Origin: Pseudomonas tehranensis
Lineage (GTDB): Bacteria > Pseudomonadota > Gammaproteobacteria > Pseudomonadales > Pseudomonadaceae
DNA: 33,893 nucleotides
Direction of reading: 5' to 3'
Assembly: GCF_014268615.1 (NCBI RefSeq)
Contig: NZ_JABWQV010000033.1
Location: 1-33,893 of the forward strand
In this document: positions 1-8,858 of the stretch, one piece after another
Layout: every line of letters starts with the position of its first letter
Numbering within the stretch: the first letter of the stretch is position 1
Program-made: the position numbers and the translations under genes
The notes under the pieces: model-generated
Database searches by the model: none
Told to the model about the DNA's origin: nothing
Seen by the model: the letters and a program-made list of their open reading frames with translations, nothing else

Positions 1-24
1 TGGGAGCGAGCCTGCTCGCGATGA
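1..24. repeat. REP element (partial, at window edge)
   Basis: The window opens inside a Pseudomonas REP palindrome: TGGGAGCGAGC, a CT centre, then GCTCGCGATGA. The same unit recurs at 4420-4518, 8738-8837 and 17671-17698. Its first bases, and any inverted partner, lie outside the window. It sits upstream of the helicase gene. Confidence 0.85.
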
Positions 25-93
25 GGCCCTCCCAGGCCAGGCATCGCTCAGAGGTACTTGCATCTTCCCCATCCCACCCGCATAACTGCCCAC

Positions 94-3000
94 ATGAATC
101 TGCCCTTCCCAGCCGACCACGCCATGGCAGGCTTTCATCCCGCCGTTCGCGCCTGGTTCAGCCAGACATTCCCGGCGGTCACGGCCGCTCAGGCCCGGGC
201 GTGGCCGTTGATCGGGCAGCGCCGTTCGACCCTGGTGGCCGCGCCCACGGGATCGGGCAAGACCCTCACAGCATTTCTTGCCGTACTGGATGACCTCGTA
301 CACCGAGGCCTGGAACAGGGAGGGCTGCCGGACCAGACCCTGGTGGTCTACGTCTCGCCGCTCAAGGCACTGAGCAACGACATCCAGATCAACCTGCAAA
401 ACCCACTGGCCGGCATTACCGAACAATTGCGGCAGATGGGCTTGCCGCCCTTGCACATCACCACCGCCGTGCGCACCGGCGACACGCCACAAAAAGACCG
501 CACAGCGATGCGCAAGAGTGCGCCGCACATTCTGGTGACCACCCCCGAATCGCTTTACGTGCTGCTCGGCTCCGATTCCGGCCGGCAAATGCTCGCCAGC
601 ACCCGCACCGTCATTGTCGACGAGATCCACGCCATTGCTGCCAGCAAGCGCGGCAGTCACCTGGCCTTGAGCCTGGAGCGTCTGCAAGCGCTGTGCGCCG
701 AACCGCTGATGCGCATCGGTCTGTCCGCCACGCAAAAACCCATCGAAGCGGTGTCGCGCTTTCTCGTCGGCCAGGGGCGCAGCTGTGAAATCGTCGATAT
801 CGGCCACGCCCGCCCCCGGGACCTCGATATCGAGGTGCCTCCAGTGCCGCTCTCGGCGGTGATGGCCAATGACGTCTGGGAACTGGTCTACAACCGCCTC
901 GCCGACCTGGCCCGGGAACACCGCACCACCCTGATTTTCGTCAACACCCGACGGCTGGCCGAACGCCTGAGCCGTCATTTGAGCGAACGCCTGGGTAAGC
1001 ACGCCGTGGCTGCCCACCACGGCAGCCTCGCCAAGGAGTTTCGCCTTGACGCCGAACAACGGCTCAAACGCGGCGAGTTGCAGGTGCTGATCGCCACCGC
1101 GTCCCTGGAGCTGGGCATCGATATCGGCGACGTCGATCTGGTGTGTCAGATCGCCTCGCCGCGGTCGATCTCGGCGTTTTTGCAACGGGTCGGCCGCTCG
1201 GGCCATCAGGTTGGCGGCACGCCCAAGGGGCGCGTGTTCGCCACCACCCGCGACGACTTGATCGAATGCGTCGCCCTGCTCGATTGCGTGCGCCGTGGCG
1301 AGCTGGACATTCTGCATATTCCCAAGGCGCCACTGGATGTGCTGGCCCAGCAGATCGTCGCCGAGGTCAGTTGCCAGGAATGGCAGGAACAGGCGCTGCT
1401 GGAAACCTTTCGCCGCGCCGCGCCCTATGCCGAGCTGGATGACGAACACTATCAGGCATTGCTGCAAATGCTCGCCGAGGGCCTCAATGGTCGTCAGGGC
1501 ATGCGCAGTGCGTACCTGCATCGCGACGCTGTCACCCGCACCCTGCGCGGGCGTCGGGGCAGCAAGCTGACCGCCGTGACCAGCGGCGGCACCATCCCGG
1601 ACAACGCCGACTACAGCGTGCTGCTCGAACCCCAGGGATTGAACATCGGCAGCGTCAACGAAGACTTCGCCGTAGAAAGCATCGCCGGCGACGTGTTCCA
1701 GTTGGGCAATACCTCTTACCGCATCATTCGCGTGGAAACCGGTCGGGTGCGGGTCGAGGATGCCCAGGGCCAGCCGCCGACCATTCCGTTCTGGCTTGGC
1801 GAAGCCCCTGGGCGCAGCGCCGAGTTGTCCCTGGCGGTAGCCCGTCTGCAAGCCCAACTGGACCAACTGCTCGGTGCCACGCCGGGCAACTTGCAACCGG
1901 CCCTCGACTGGCTGACCGGCACTTTGCAACTGAACCTGGCCAGTGCCGAGCAACTGGTGGATTACCTGGCCCCGGCACGCCTGGCCTTCGGCGCGTTGCC
2001 GTCCCAGGACACGCTGGTGATGGAGCGGTTTTTCGACGAGTCCGGCGGCACGCAGTTGATCATCCACACGCCCTTCGGCAGCCGCATCAACCGCGCTTGG
2101 GGCCTGGCCCTGCGCAAGCGTTTCTGCCGCACCTTCAATTTCGAGTTGCAGGCCGCCGCCAGCGAAGACGCTATCGTGCTGTCGCTGTCCACCAGCCACA
2201 GCTTCGAGCTGGACGAGGTCTGGCGCTATCTCAATAGCCAGAGTGCCGAACAGATATTGATCCAGGCGGTGTTGGACGCGCCGCTGTTCGGCGTGCGCTG
2301 GCGCTGGAATGCCAGTGTCGCCCTGGCCTTGCCGCGCTACACGGGCGGACGCAAAGTCGCTCCGCAGATCCAGCGCATGAAAAGCGAAGACCTGATCGCC
2401 AGCGTATTCCCGGACCAGATCGCCTGCCTGGAAAACCTCGCCGGCGAGCGGGAAATCCCCAATCACCCACTGGTGGAACAGACCCTCGACGACTGCCTGC
2501 ACGAAGCCATGGACAGCGAAGGCTGGCTGACGCTGTTGCGGCGCATGGAAGCGGGTGAAGTTCGCCTGATCAGCCGCGATCTGCCGGCGCCCTCGCCCCT
2601 GGCGGCGGAGATTCTCAGTGCCCGGCCCTACACCTTTCTCGACGACGCACCGCTGGAAGAACGCCGCACTCAAGCGGTGATCAACCGGCGCTGGAGCGAC
2701 CCGCAGTCCACCGACGACCTCGGCGCACTGGACGCCGACGCCATCCAGGCGGTACGGGACGAAGCCTGGCCAGCCCCCACCCACCTCGATGAAATGCACG
2801 AAGCCCTGATGAGCCTGGCCTGCATCGCCGATAGCGAGGCAAGTGCTCAGCCGTCGTGGCTGGACTGGCTGCAGGCCCTGGCCGAGCGCGGTCGCGCCAG
2901 TCATGTACAGATCAGCGCCGAACACGGTCTGTGGGTGGCGCTGGAACGGCTGACGTGTCTGCAAGCCATTTATCCACAGGCTCAATGGCGACCGCCGCTG

Positions 3001-4407
3001 ACGCCGCTGGCGGGTTTCGATGAACCCTGGGACCGCGATGAAGCCATGGTGGAGGTACTGCGCGCGCGGCTCAGCGCCTTTGGTCCACTGCCGTTGGAGG
3101 CCATCGCCTATCCCCTCGGTTTATCGTCCCCGTCAATCAGTCAGGCCCTGGCGCAGCTGGAACAGCAAGGCTATGTGCTGCGCGGCCGATTCACCCCCGG
3201 CAGCGGACAGGAAGAATGGTGCGAACGGCATTTGCTGGCGCGCATCCACCGCTACACCGTCAAGCGCCTGCGCCGGGAAATCGAGCCGGTGATGTTGCAG
3301 GACTTCATGCGGTTCCTGTTCGACTGGCAGCATCTGTCGCCGGCCACTCAGGGCCGGGGCAGCGCGGTGCTGCCATCGATCATCAGTCAGTTCGAAGGCT
3401 ACCCGGCTGCCGCTTCGGCGTGGGACAGCGACCTGTTGCCGGCACGGATCAAGGACTATTCCCCGAGCTGGCTCGATGAACTGTGCCGCAGTGGCAAGCT
3501 GGTGTGGACTCGCCTGAGCGCGCGCCAGAAGCAATCCTCCAGCGCCTTGCGCAGCACGCCGATTGTGTTACTGGCGCGCAATCAGGTCGCCCTCTGGAGC
3601 AGCCTGACTGAACAGACCCCACCCAGCGAGCTGTCACCCAAGACGCAAAAAGTCCATAAGGCCCTCAGCGAACACGGCGCGCTGTTTTTCGATGAGTTGT
3701 TGCACGAGGCGCACTTGCTGCGCAGCGAACTGGAGATCGCGCTACAGGAACTGGTCGGCGCCGGGCTGGTGAATGCCGACAGCTTCGCCGGGTTACGCGC
3801 GCTGATCACCCCTGCCAGTAAGCGCCAGGCCCGCAGCAGTCGGCGCGGGCGCGGAGCGTTCGTGGGCGGCATGGACGATGCCGGGCGCTGGGCCTTGTTA
3901 CGCCGTAGCGCCCCAGTGCCCGAGGAAGGAAACCGGCCAGCGACCCTGCTGCCCGATACCCTGGAACACATCGCCTTGACCTTGCTGCGCCGTTATGGCG
4001 TGGTGTTCTGGCGCCTGCTGGAGCGGGAGGCGGATTGGTTGCCGAGCTGGCGCGAGTTACTGCGCACTTTTCATCGCCTGGAGGCGCGGGGCGAGATTCG
4101 CGGCGGACGTTTTGTCAGCGGCCTGGCGGGCGAGCAATTCGCCCTGCCCGAAGCCATCCCGCTGCTGCGTGAAGTGCGTCGCCGCCCCACGGATGGCAGC
4201 CTGGTGGCGGTGTGCGGCGTCGACCCGCTGAACCTGGCCGGGACCTTGTTGCCGGGCGCAAAAGTGCCGGCCCTGGCGAACAATCGGTTGGTGTATCGCG
4301 ATGGTTTGCCGGCGGCGGCGCAGATCGCCGGCAAGCAACATCTGTGGCTGGAGCTGGATGCGCAGGAGATGGCTGAGGTGAGGAATAAGCTGATCCAGCG
4401 AGGTTGA
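94..4407 (+). CDS. lhr: Lhr-family ATP-dependent DNA helicase (large form)
   Basis: This is a superfamily 2 helicase of the Lhr (large helicase-related) type, 1437 aa from the chosen ATG, close to the 1500-aa class of long Lhr proteins. The Walker A motif PTGSGKT is near residues 51-57, the DEIH box near 176-179, followed by a GLSATQ motif III and a QRVGRSGH motif VI. The long C-terminal part carries the winged-helix and Lhr-CTD region, including RGGRFVSG and GEQFALP near its end. Lhr proteins translocate 3'-5' on single-stranded DNA, unwind DNA and RNA:DNA hybrids, and act in repair. The E. coli C-terminal domain is AlkZ-like and has been linked to uracil-DNA glycosylase activity; whether this protein shares that is inference. 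The start is uncertain. The ATG at 94 has no clear ribosome site, a TTG at 58 follows AGAGG very closely, and an ATG at 124 is also possible. It stands alone, with REP elements on both sides. Confidence 0.93.
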   Translation: MNLPFPADHAMAGFHPAVRAWFSQTFPAVTAAQARAWPLIGQRRSTLVAAPTGSGKTLTAFLAVLDDLVHRGLEQGGLPDQTLVVYVSPLKALSNDIQINLQNPLAGITEQLRQMGLPPLHITTAVRTGDTPQKDRTAMRKSAPHILVTTPESLYVLLGSDSGRQMLASTRTVIVDEIHAIAASKRGSHLALSLERLQALCAEPLMRIGLSATQKPIEAVSRFLVGQGRSCEIVDIGHARPRDLDIEVPPVPLSAVMANDVWELVYNRLADLAREHRTTLIFVNTRRLAERLSRHLSERLGKHAVAAHHGSLAKEFRLDAEQRLKRGELQVLIATASLELGIDIGDVDLVCQIASPRSISAFLQRVGRSGHQVGGTPKGRVFATTRDDLIECVALLDCVRRGELDILHIPKAPLDVLAQQIVAEVSCQEWQEQALLETFRRAAPYAELDDEHYQALLQMLAEGLNGRQGMRSAYLHRDAVTRTLRGRRGSKLTAVTSGGTIPDNADYSVLLEPQGLNIGSVNEDFAVESIAGDVFQLGNTSYRIIRVETGRVRVEDAQGQPPTIPFWLGEAPGRSAELSLAVARLQAQLDQLLGATPGNLQPALDWLTGTLQLNLASAEQLVDYLAPARLAFGALPSQDTLVMERFFDESGGTQLIIHTPFGSRINRAWGLALRKRFCRTFNFELQAAASEDAIVLSLSTSHSFELDEVWRYLNSQSAEQILIQAVLDAPLFGVRWRWNASVALALPRYTGGRKVAPQIQRMKSEDLIASVFPDQIACLENLAGEREIPNHPLVEQTLDDCLHEAMDSEGWLTLLRRMEAGEVRLISRDLPAPSPLAAEILSARPYTFLDDAPLEERRTQAVINRRWSDPQSTDDLGALDADAIQAVRDEAWPAPTHLDEMHEALMSLACIADSEASAQPSWLDWLQALAERGRASHVQISAEHGLWVALERLTCLQAIYPQAQWRPPLTPLAGFDEPWDRDEAMVEVLRARLSAFGPLPLEAIAYPLGLSSPSISQALAQLEQQGYVLRGRFTPGSGQEEWCERHLLARIHRYTVKRLRREIEPVMLQDFMRFLFDWQHLSPATQGRGSAVLPSIISQFEGYPAAASAWDSDLLPARIKDYSPSWLDELCRSGKLVWTRLSARQKQSSSALRSTPIVLLARNQVALWSSLTEQTPPSELSPKTQKVHKALSEHGALFFDELLHEAHLLRSELEIALQELVGAGLVNADSFAGLRALITPASKRQARSSRRGRGAFVGGMDDAGRWALLRRSAPVPEEGNRPATLLPDTLEHIALTLLRRYGVVFWRLLEREADWLPSWRELLRTFHRLEARGEIRGGRFVSGLAGEQFALPEAIPLLREVRRRPTDGSLVAVCGVDPLNLAGTLLPGAKVPALANNRLVYRDGLPAAAQIAGKQHLWLELDAQEMAEVRNKLIQRG

Positions 4408-4419
4408 ACGTGTCTGGAC

Positions 4420-4518
4420 CTCATCGCGAGCAGGCTCGCTCCCACAGTGGATCTTCAGTGCATAGAAGACCAGTGCTCACCGCGGCTCACATGTGGGAGC
4501 GAGCCTGCTCGCGATGAG
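4420..4518. repeat. REPIN: two inverted REP elements
   Basis: One REP copy (4420-4446, CTCATCGCGAGCAGG...CCCACA) is followed after 45 bp by its inverse (4492-4518, TGTGGGAGCGAGC...GCGATGAG). This is the doublet layout of a REPIN or BIME. It lies between the lhr stop and the DUF72 gene. Such doublets are mobilised in trans by REP-associated tyrosine transposases (RAYTs); none is encoded here. The rest of the 278-bp gap shows no gene. Confidence 0.9.
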
Positions 4519-4685
4519 GCCATCAGCATCACAGCACACTTTATCGACCATAAAGGCTGGCAGGCAACGCCACAAGGAACCGCCCCCCGCCACCCACCGC
4601 CGGTAAGCCCATCGAAACTTTCTACCCCGCGCGACAGTCATCAAAAGACACAGGCGGTACGAGGTCATTGGCACGGGAGGGACAC

Positions 4686-5612
4686 ATGACGGCGATCCAC
4701 ATTGGCATTTCCGGCTGGCGTTACACGCCTTGGCGGGGGGATTTCTACCCCAAAGGGTTGACCCAGAAACGGGAACTGCAATTCGCCTCGCGAGCGGTCA
4801 ACAGCATCGAAATCAATGGATCGTTCTACGCCCTGCAACGCCCCGAACGGTATGCCCAGTGGTACGCCGAGACACCGCCCGGCTTCGTCTTCAGCGTCAA
4901 GGCACCGCGTTTCATCACCCACATCAGACGTCTTCGGGACATTCACAAGCCGTTGGCCAATTTCTTCGCCTCCGGCGTGCTGGAGCTCAAGGAAAAACTC
5001 GGCGCAATCCTCTGGCAGTTTCCTCCCAGTTTCAAATTCGATGCCGAGCTTTTCGAAGATTTCCTTAAGCAACTGCCCCACAACACCGAAGATGCCGCCG
5101 CCCTGGCCCGGGAGCACGAACCGCGCCTTAACGGTCACGCCAGCACCCACACCGATAAAAAACGGCCGCTGCGCCACGCCGTGGAGATCCGTCATGAAAG
5201 TTTTATCGATCCACACTTCATCACCTTGCTCAAACGCTATGACGTGGCACTGGTGATCGCTGACACTGCGGGCAAATGGCCCTATCGCGAAGACGTGACC
5301 AGCGACTTCGTGTACTTGCGCCTGCACGGAGCCGAAGAGTTGTACGCCAGCGGCTACACCGACGCGGCCTTGAAACGCTGGGGCGAGCGGATAAAGGCCT
5401 GGAGCCACGGCACACAACCGCGCGATGCCCATTTGATCGACCCGAAAAAGAAACCCCGCGCCCGCAAGAGCCGGGAGGTGTTCTGCTATTTCGACAATGA
5501 CATCAAAGTCCGTGCGCCCTATGACGCGCGTCATTTGCTGGAGCACTTCGACCTGGACAAGGACCTGGCCACCACGCCCGGCGAGCGCCCGGCCGAGGGG
5601 GTATTGCCATGA
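4686..5612 (+). CDS. DUF72 family protein (YecE-like)
   Basis: This 308-aa protein begins with the DUF72 signature HIGISGWRYTPWRGDFYP, followed by further family features: the ARAVNSIEINGSFY-like segment near residues 35-50, SVKAPRFITH, LWQFPPSFKFD, and a late SREVFCYFDND stretch. DUF72 proteins adopt a TIM-barrel-like fold, and their biochemical role is not established. The ATG at 4686 is chosen because GGGAGG lies just upstream; an in-frame start at 4668 would lie before that ribosome site. The stop overlaps the next ATG in an ATGA junction at 5609-5612, so the gene is probably translationally coupled to the phosphodiesterase, ClsB and YbhN genes. That suggests a membrane-lipid-linked role, which is inference only. 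Confidence 0.92.
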   Translation: MTAIHIGISGWRYTPWRGDFYPKGLTQKRELQFASRAVNSIEINGSFYALQRPERYAQWYAETPPGFVFSVKAPRFITHIRRLRDIHKPLANFFASGVLELKEKLGAILWQFPPSFKFDAELFEDFLKQLPHNTEDAAALAREHEPRLNGHASTHTDKKRPLRHAVEIRHESFIDPHFITLLKRYDVALVIADTAGKWPYREDVTSDFVYLRLHGAEELYASGYTDAALKRWGERIKAWSHGTQPRDAHLIDPKKKPRARKSREVFCYFDNDIKVRAPYDARHLLEHFDLDKDLATTPGERPAEGVLP

Positions 5613-6421
5613 GCATCCCGGAGTTCACCGAAACGACCCGCGATCCAACCCAGGAACGGACGCAAGACCTCGACCGGATCAATCGCTTCACCGTCCTGAC
5701 GGTCAACACCCATAAAGGTTTCACCGCCCTGAATCGGCGCTTCATCCTGCCGGAACTGCGCGAGGCGGTGCGCAGTGTGTCCGCCGACGTGGTGTTCTTG
5801 CAGGAAGTGCACGGCACCCACGAGCACCACCCGCAGCGCTATTCCAACTGGCCAAGCATGCCGCAATACGAATTCCTCGCCGATAGTCTCTGGCCACAGT
5901 TCGCCTACGGACGCAACGCGGTGTACCCGGCGGGCGACCATGGCAACGCATTGCTGTCCAAATTCCAGATCATTCGCCACGAAAACCTGGACGTCTCCAT
6001 CAGCGGCCATGAAAGCCGCGGCATGCTCCACAGCGTGTTGCGCCTGCCGGGCGGCGATGAGCGCGAAGTCCACGCCATCTGCGTGCACCTGGGGTTGCGC
6101 GAGGGGCATCGTGTCGAGCAATTGAAACTGCTTTGCCAGCGTTTGAGCGAACTGCCGCCCGAGGCGCCGGTCATCGTCGCCGGCGACTTCAATGACTGGC
6201 GCGGCAAAGCCAGCGAGCTGCTCGAACCCAGCGGGCTGCGGGAGGTGTTCGCCGAACAATGGGGCAAGCCGGCCCGCAGTTTTCCGGCGCGCCTGCCGGT
6301 CCTGCGTCTGGACCGCATCTACGTGCGCAACCTCAAGGCCCGTCATCCCAAGGTATTGCACGTACGCCCCTGGTCGCACCTTTCCGACCATGCACCGCTT
6401 TCGGTGGAGATCGAACTATGA
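5609..6421 (+). CDS. ybhP: Endonuclease/exonuclease/phosphatase-fold protein, YbhP-like
   Basis: This 270-aa member of the EEP (DNase I/sphingomyelinase-like) superfamily shows the metal-binding and catalytic motifs: TVNTHKGF near residues 31-38, FLQEVHG with its glutamate near 69, GDFNDWR near 190, and the terminal SDHAPL with the catalytic Asp-His pair. It is a metal-dependent phosphodiesterase of unknown substrate. No signal peptide is visible, so it is probably cytoplasmic. It starts in an ATGA overlap with the DUF72 gene (GAGGGG just upstream) and ends in an ATGA overlap with clsB. The order EEP protein - ClsB - YbhN matches E. coli ybhP-ybhO-ybhN, which supports the name. Given its partner, action on a phospholipid or head group is more likely than on DNA, but this is inference. 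Confidence 0.88.
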   Translation: MSIPEFTETTRDPTQERTQDLDRINRFTVLTVNTHKGFTALNRRFILPELREAVRSVSADVVFLQEVHGTHEHHPQRYSNWPSMPQYEFLADSLWPQFAYGRNAVYPAGDHGNALLSKFQIIRHENLDVSISGHESRGMLHSVLRLPGGDEREVHAICVHLGLREGHRVEQLKLLCQRLSELPPEAPVIVAGDFNDWRGKASELLEPSGLREVFAEQWGKPARSFPARLPVLRLDRIYVRNLKARHPKVLHVRPWSHLSDHAPLSVEIEL

Positions 6422-7716
6422 GCGCGACTATGAACAAGGCGACGGTGGAACAGGTGGAGGTTCCGCCGACCGAGCGCAACCCGGCGCTGGTGGACATCGA
6501 GTACGGCTGGCACGGCAATAACCGGGTCACGCTTTTGGAGAACGGCGAGGAATATTTCCCCAGGGTCTTCGAAGCTATACGCCGGGCCGAAAAGGAAATA
6601 CTCCTTGAGACCTTCATTCTGTTCGAGGACAAAGTCGGTATCGAGCTACGGGACCTGTTGGTGGACGCGGCCGGACGCGGCGTACGCATCACCGTGAGCC
6701 TGGACGGTTTTGGTTGCGGCGAGCTGACCCCGGAATTTCTCGCTACATTGAGCGATGCCGGGGTGCGTTTGCAGATGTTCGACCCCGCCCCACGGCACCT
6801 GGGGATCCGCACCAACTGGTTCCGACGCCTGCATCGCAAAATCGTCGTGGTGGACGGTGTGATCGCGTTTATCGGCGGGATCAATTTTTCCGCCGACCAT
6901 CTCGGCGACTTCGGCCCCGAGGCCAAGCAGGATTATTCCGTGGAGGTCAAAGGACCGGCGGTGGTGGATATCCATCACTTCGCGCTGTTGCAGAGCGGTC
7001 GGCCCAGCCGGGCCAAATATTGGTGGCAACGCCGCCGAAGCCGGCGCAACGAGTTGGCCTTCAACGATCATGACGGTCAGGTGCGGCTGGTCTATCGCGA
7101 CAACCATGAGCATCAGACCGACATCGAAGAGGTGTACCTGCAAGTATTGCGCAGTGCCCAGCGGCGCGTGGTCATTGCCAATGCCTATTTCTTCCCCGGT
7201 TACCGGCTGCTGCGCGAGATCCGCAATGCCGCGCGGCGTGGCGTGCAAGTACGGCTGATCCTGCAGGGCCAGCCGGACATGATGATCGCCAAGCTCGCAG
7301 CGCGGATGCTTTACAACTATCTGCTCAAGGCCGGCGTGGTGATCTACGAATATTGCGAACGGCCGTTGCACGGCAAAGTCGCACTGGTGGATGAGGACTG
7401 GAGCACGGTGGGCTCAAGCAACCTCGACCCTCTGAGCCTGTCCCTGAATCTGGAAGCCAATGTGCTGATCCGTGACCGGGCCTTCAACCGTGAATTGTTC
7501 GAGCGTCTCGATCATCTGAGCCGCAACCATTGCACTGCCATGCCGGCCAACCCCGCCCCGCGAGGCCTGCTGTGGCGCATGACCATCGGCTTCATGGTGT
7601 TTCACTTCCTGCGTCACTTTCCGGCCTGGGCCGGCTGGCTGCCGGCCCATAAGCCGCGTCTGAAACCTTTTTCGCCGCCCACCGCGGTTCGGAGCGAACC
7701 CCATGAACCACTCTGA
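6418..7716 (+). CDS. clsB: Cardiolipin synthase B (phospholipase D family)
   Basis: This 432-aa phospholipase D superfamily enzyme has two complete HKD motifs: H139-K141-D146 in HRKIVVVDG with a following GGIN, and H318-K320-D325 in HGKVALVDE followed by GSSNLDPLSL. It lacks the two N-terminal membrane helices of ClsA, which fits the ClsB (YbhO) class. These enzymes transfer phosphatidyl groups to make cardiolipin, and E. coli ClsB can also make phosphatidylglycerol-type products from other alcohols. A hydrophobic segment near 380-395 (GFMVFHFLRHF) may bind the membrane. The ATG at 6418 has GGAG 8 nt upstream and overlaps the ybhP stop. A much longer in-frame extension back to 6259 lies wholly within ybhP and is rejected. 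The 3' end overlaps the ybhN-like gene by 14 nt. Confidence 0.95.
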   Translation: MSATMNKATVEQVEVPPTERNPALVDIEYGWHGNNRVTLLENGEEYFPRVFEAIRRAEKEILLETFILFEDKVGIELRDLLVDAAGRGVRITVSLDGFGCGELTPEFLATLSDAGVRLQMFDPAPRHLGIRTNWFRRLHRKIVVVDGVIAFIGGINFSADHLGDFGPEAKQDYSVEVKGPAVVDIHHFALLQSGRPSRAKYWWQRRRSRRNELAFNDHDGQVRLVYRDNHEHQTDIEEVYLQVLRSAQRRVVIANAYFFPGYRLLREIRNAARRGVQVRLILQGQPDMMIAKLAARMLYNYLLKAGVVIYEYCERPLHGKVALVDEDWSTVGSSNLDPLSLSLNLEANVLIRDRAFNRELFERLDHLSRNHCTAMPANPAPRGLLWRMTIGFMVFHFLRHFPAWAGWLPAHKPRLKPFSPPTAVRSEPHEPL

Positions 7717-8704
7717 CGCGCACACGGCGCCAAGTGATGCCCACGCGGGCGAACAAAGCAAAGCCAAATCACGCTGGAGCCGCTGGAAACGCCCACTGAC
7801 CCTGGCCTTCTTCCTGCTGCTGATCGTGTTGTTCACGGCCCTGGCCCGGCGCATCGACTGGGCGGAAGTGTTCGCCACTCTGGCGGACTTCAAACTTCGC
7901 ACATTGCTCATTGCCGGTGCGCTGACCGTGACCAGTTTCATCACTTACGCTTGCTTCGACCTGATCGGCCGCACCTACATACGGCAGAAACTGGGCTGGC
8001 GGCAGATCCTCCCGGTGGGCGTGATCAGCTACGCCTTCAATCTGAACCTCAGCGCCTGGGTCGGCGGCATCGCCATGCGCTACCGGCTGTACTCACGGCT
8101 GGGAGTGAGCAACGGGAACATCGCCAAGATCCTCGGCCTGAGCCTGGCCACGAACTGGTTCGGCTATATGACGCTGGCCGGGGTGGTGTTCAGCAGTGGC
8201 CTGGTCACAATGCCGCCGGGCTGGAAACTGAGCAGCACTGCGCTGCAAGGTGTGGGCGTGCTGTTGCTGTGTATCAGTGCCGGTTATCTGGTGGCCTGCC
8301 GGTTTTCCAAACGCCGGGCCTGGACGATCCGTGGCATGGAAATCAACCTGCCGTCGCTGCGCATGGCAGGGCTGCAACTGGCGCTGGGCGCATTGAACTG
8401 GTCGCTGATGGCGGCGGTGATCTTTACCCTGCTACCGGGCAAACTGGATTATCCGGTGGTGCTCGGGGTGCTGATGATCAGCAGCATTGCCGGGGTCATC
8501 ACGCACATTCCGGCGGGATTGGGGGTGTTGGAGGCGGTGTTCATTGCCCTGCTGCAGCACGAGGTTTCTCGCGGCAGCCTGCTGGCGGGGTTGATTGCCT
8601 ATCGGGCGATTTACTTCATCTTGCCGTTGTTGATCACGGTGGTGATGTATCTGGTGATCGAGGCGAAGGCCAAGGCGTTGCGGGTCAAGCCGGGGCCTAA
8701 GTGA
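7703..8704 (+). CDS. ybhN: YbhN/UPF0104 family inner-membrane protein
   Basis: This 333-aa integral membrane protein has about eight hydrophobic segments after a charged N-terminal stretch of roughly 30 residues (KSRWSRWKRP). It belongs to the UPF0104 / lysylphosphatidylglycerol synthase transmembrane-region family, related to the flippase half of MprF. Family features include NLNLSAWVGGIAMRYRLY near residues 112-130 and the late GVITHIPAGLGVLE segment. There is no soluble aminoacyl-transferase domain, so it cannot itself make lysyl-PG; a lipid-flipping or lipid-handling role is inference. GGAG lies 8 nt before the ATG. It is the last gene of the four-cistron operon and ends against a REPIN. 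Confidence 0.9.
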   Translation: MNHSDAHTAPSDAHAGEQSKAKSRWSRWKRPLTLAFFLLLIVLFTALARRIDWAEVFATLADFKLRTLLIAGALTVTSFITYACFDLIGRTYIRQKLGWRQILPVGVISYAFNLNLSAWVGGIAMRYRLYSRLGVSNGNIAKILGLSLATNWFGYMTLAGVVFSSGLVTMPPGWKLSSTALQGVGVLLLCISAGYLVACRFSKRRAWTIRGMEINLPSLRMAGLQLALGALNWSLMAAVIFTLLPGKLDYPVVLGVLMISSIAGVITHIPAGLGVLEAVFIALLQHEVSRGSLLAGLIAYRAIYFILPLLITVVMYLVIEAKAKALRVKPGPK

Positions 8705-8737
8705 CGGGGTTCTGAGTTATGGGTTGTCTGAGCGGGC

Positions 8738-8837
8738 CTCATCGCGAGCAGGCTCGCTCCCACAGAGGATTTGTGGTGATCATGAGATTTTATGGTCACA
8801 CGAGATCAATTGTGGGAGCGAGCCTGCTCGCGATGGG
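8738..8837. repeat. REPIN: two inverted REP elements with an inner imperfect dyad
   Basis: One REP (8738-8764) and its inverse (8811-8837) flank a 46-bp centre. The centre can fold imperfectly: TGTGGTGATCAT near 8772 against ATGGTCACAC near 8792. The element lies between the convergent ybhN-like and hydrolase genes, where it could act as a bidirectional transcript end. No T-tract terminator is seen beside it. Confidence 0.9.
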
Positions 8838-8858
8838 GCCCGCCTGCCCCCCGCGCCA

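Noticed and set aside
4447..4689. An 80-codon + strand open frame before the DUF72 gene
   Set aside because: It begins within the REPIN and translates REP sequence, so it is a repeat artefact.
4665..6391. Two long - strand open frames opposite the DUF72 and ybhP-like genes
   Set aside because: Both are shadows of genes with clear family motifs and tight operon spacing on the + strand.
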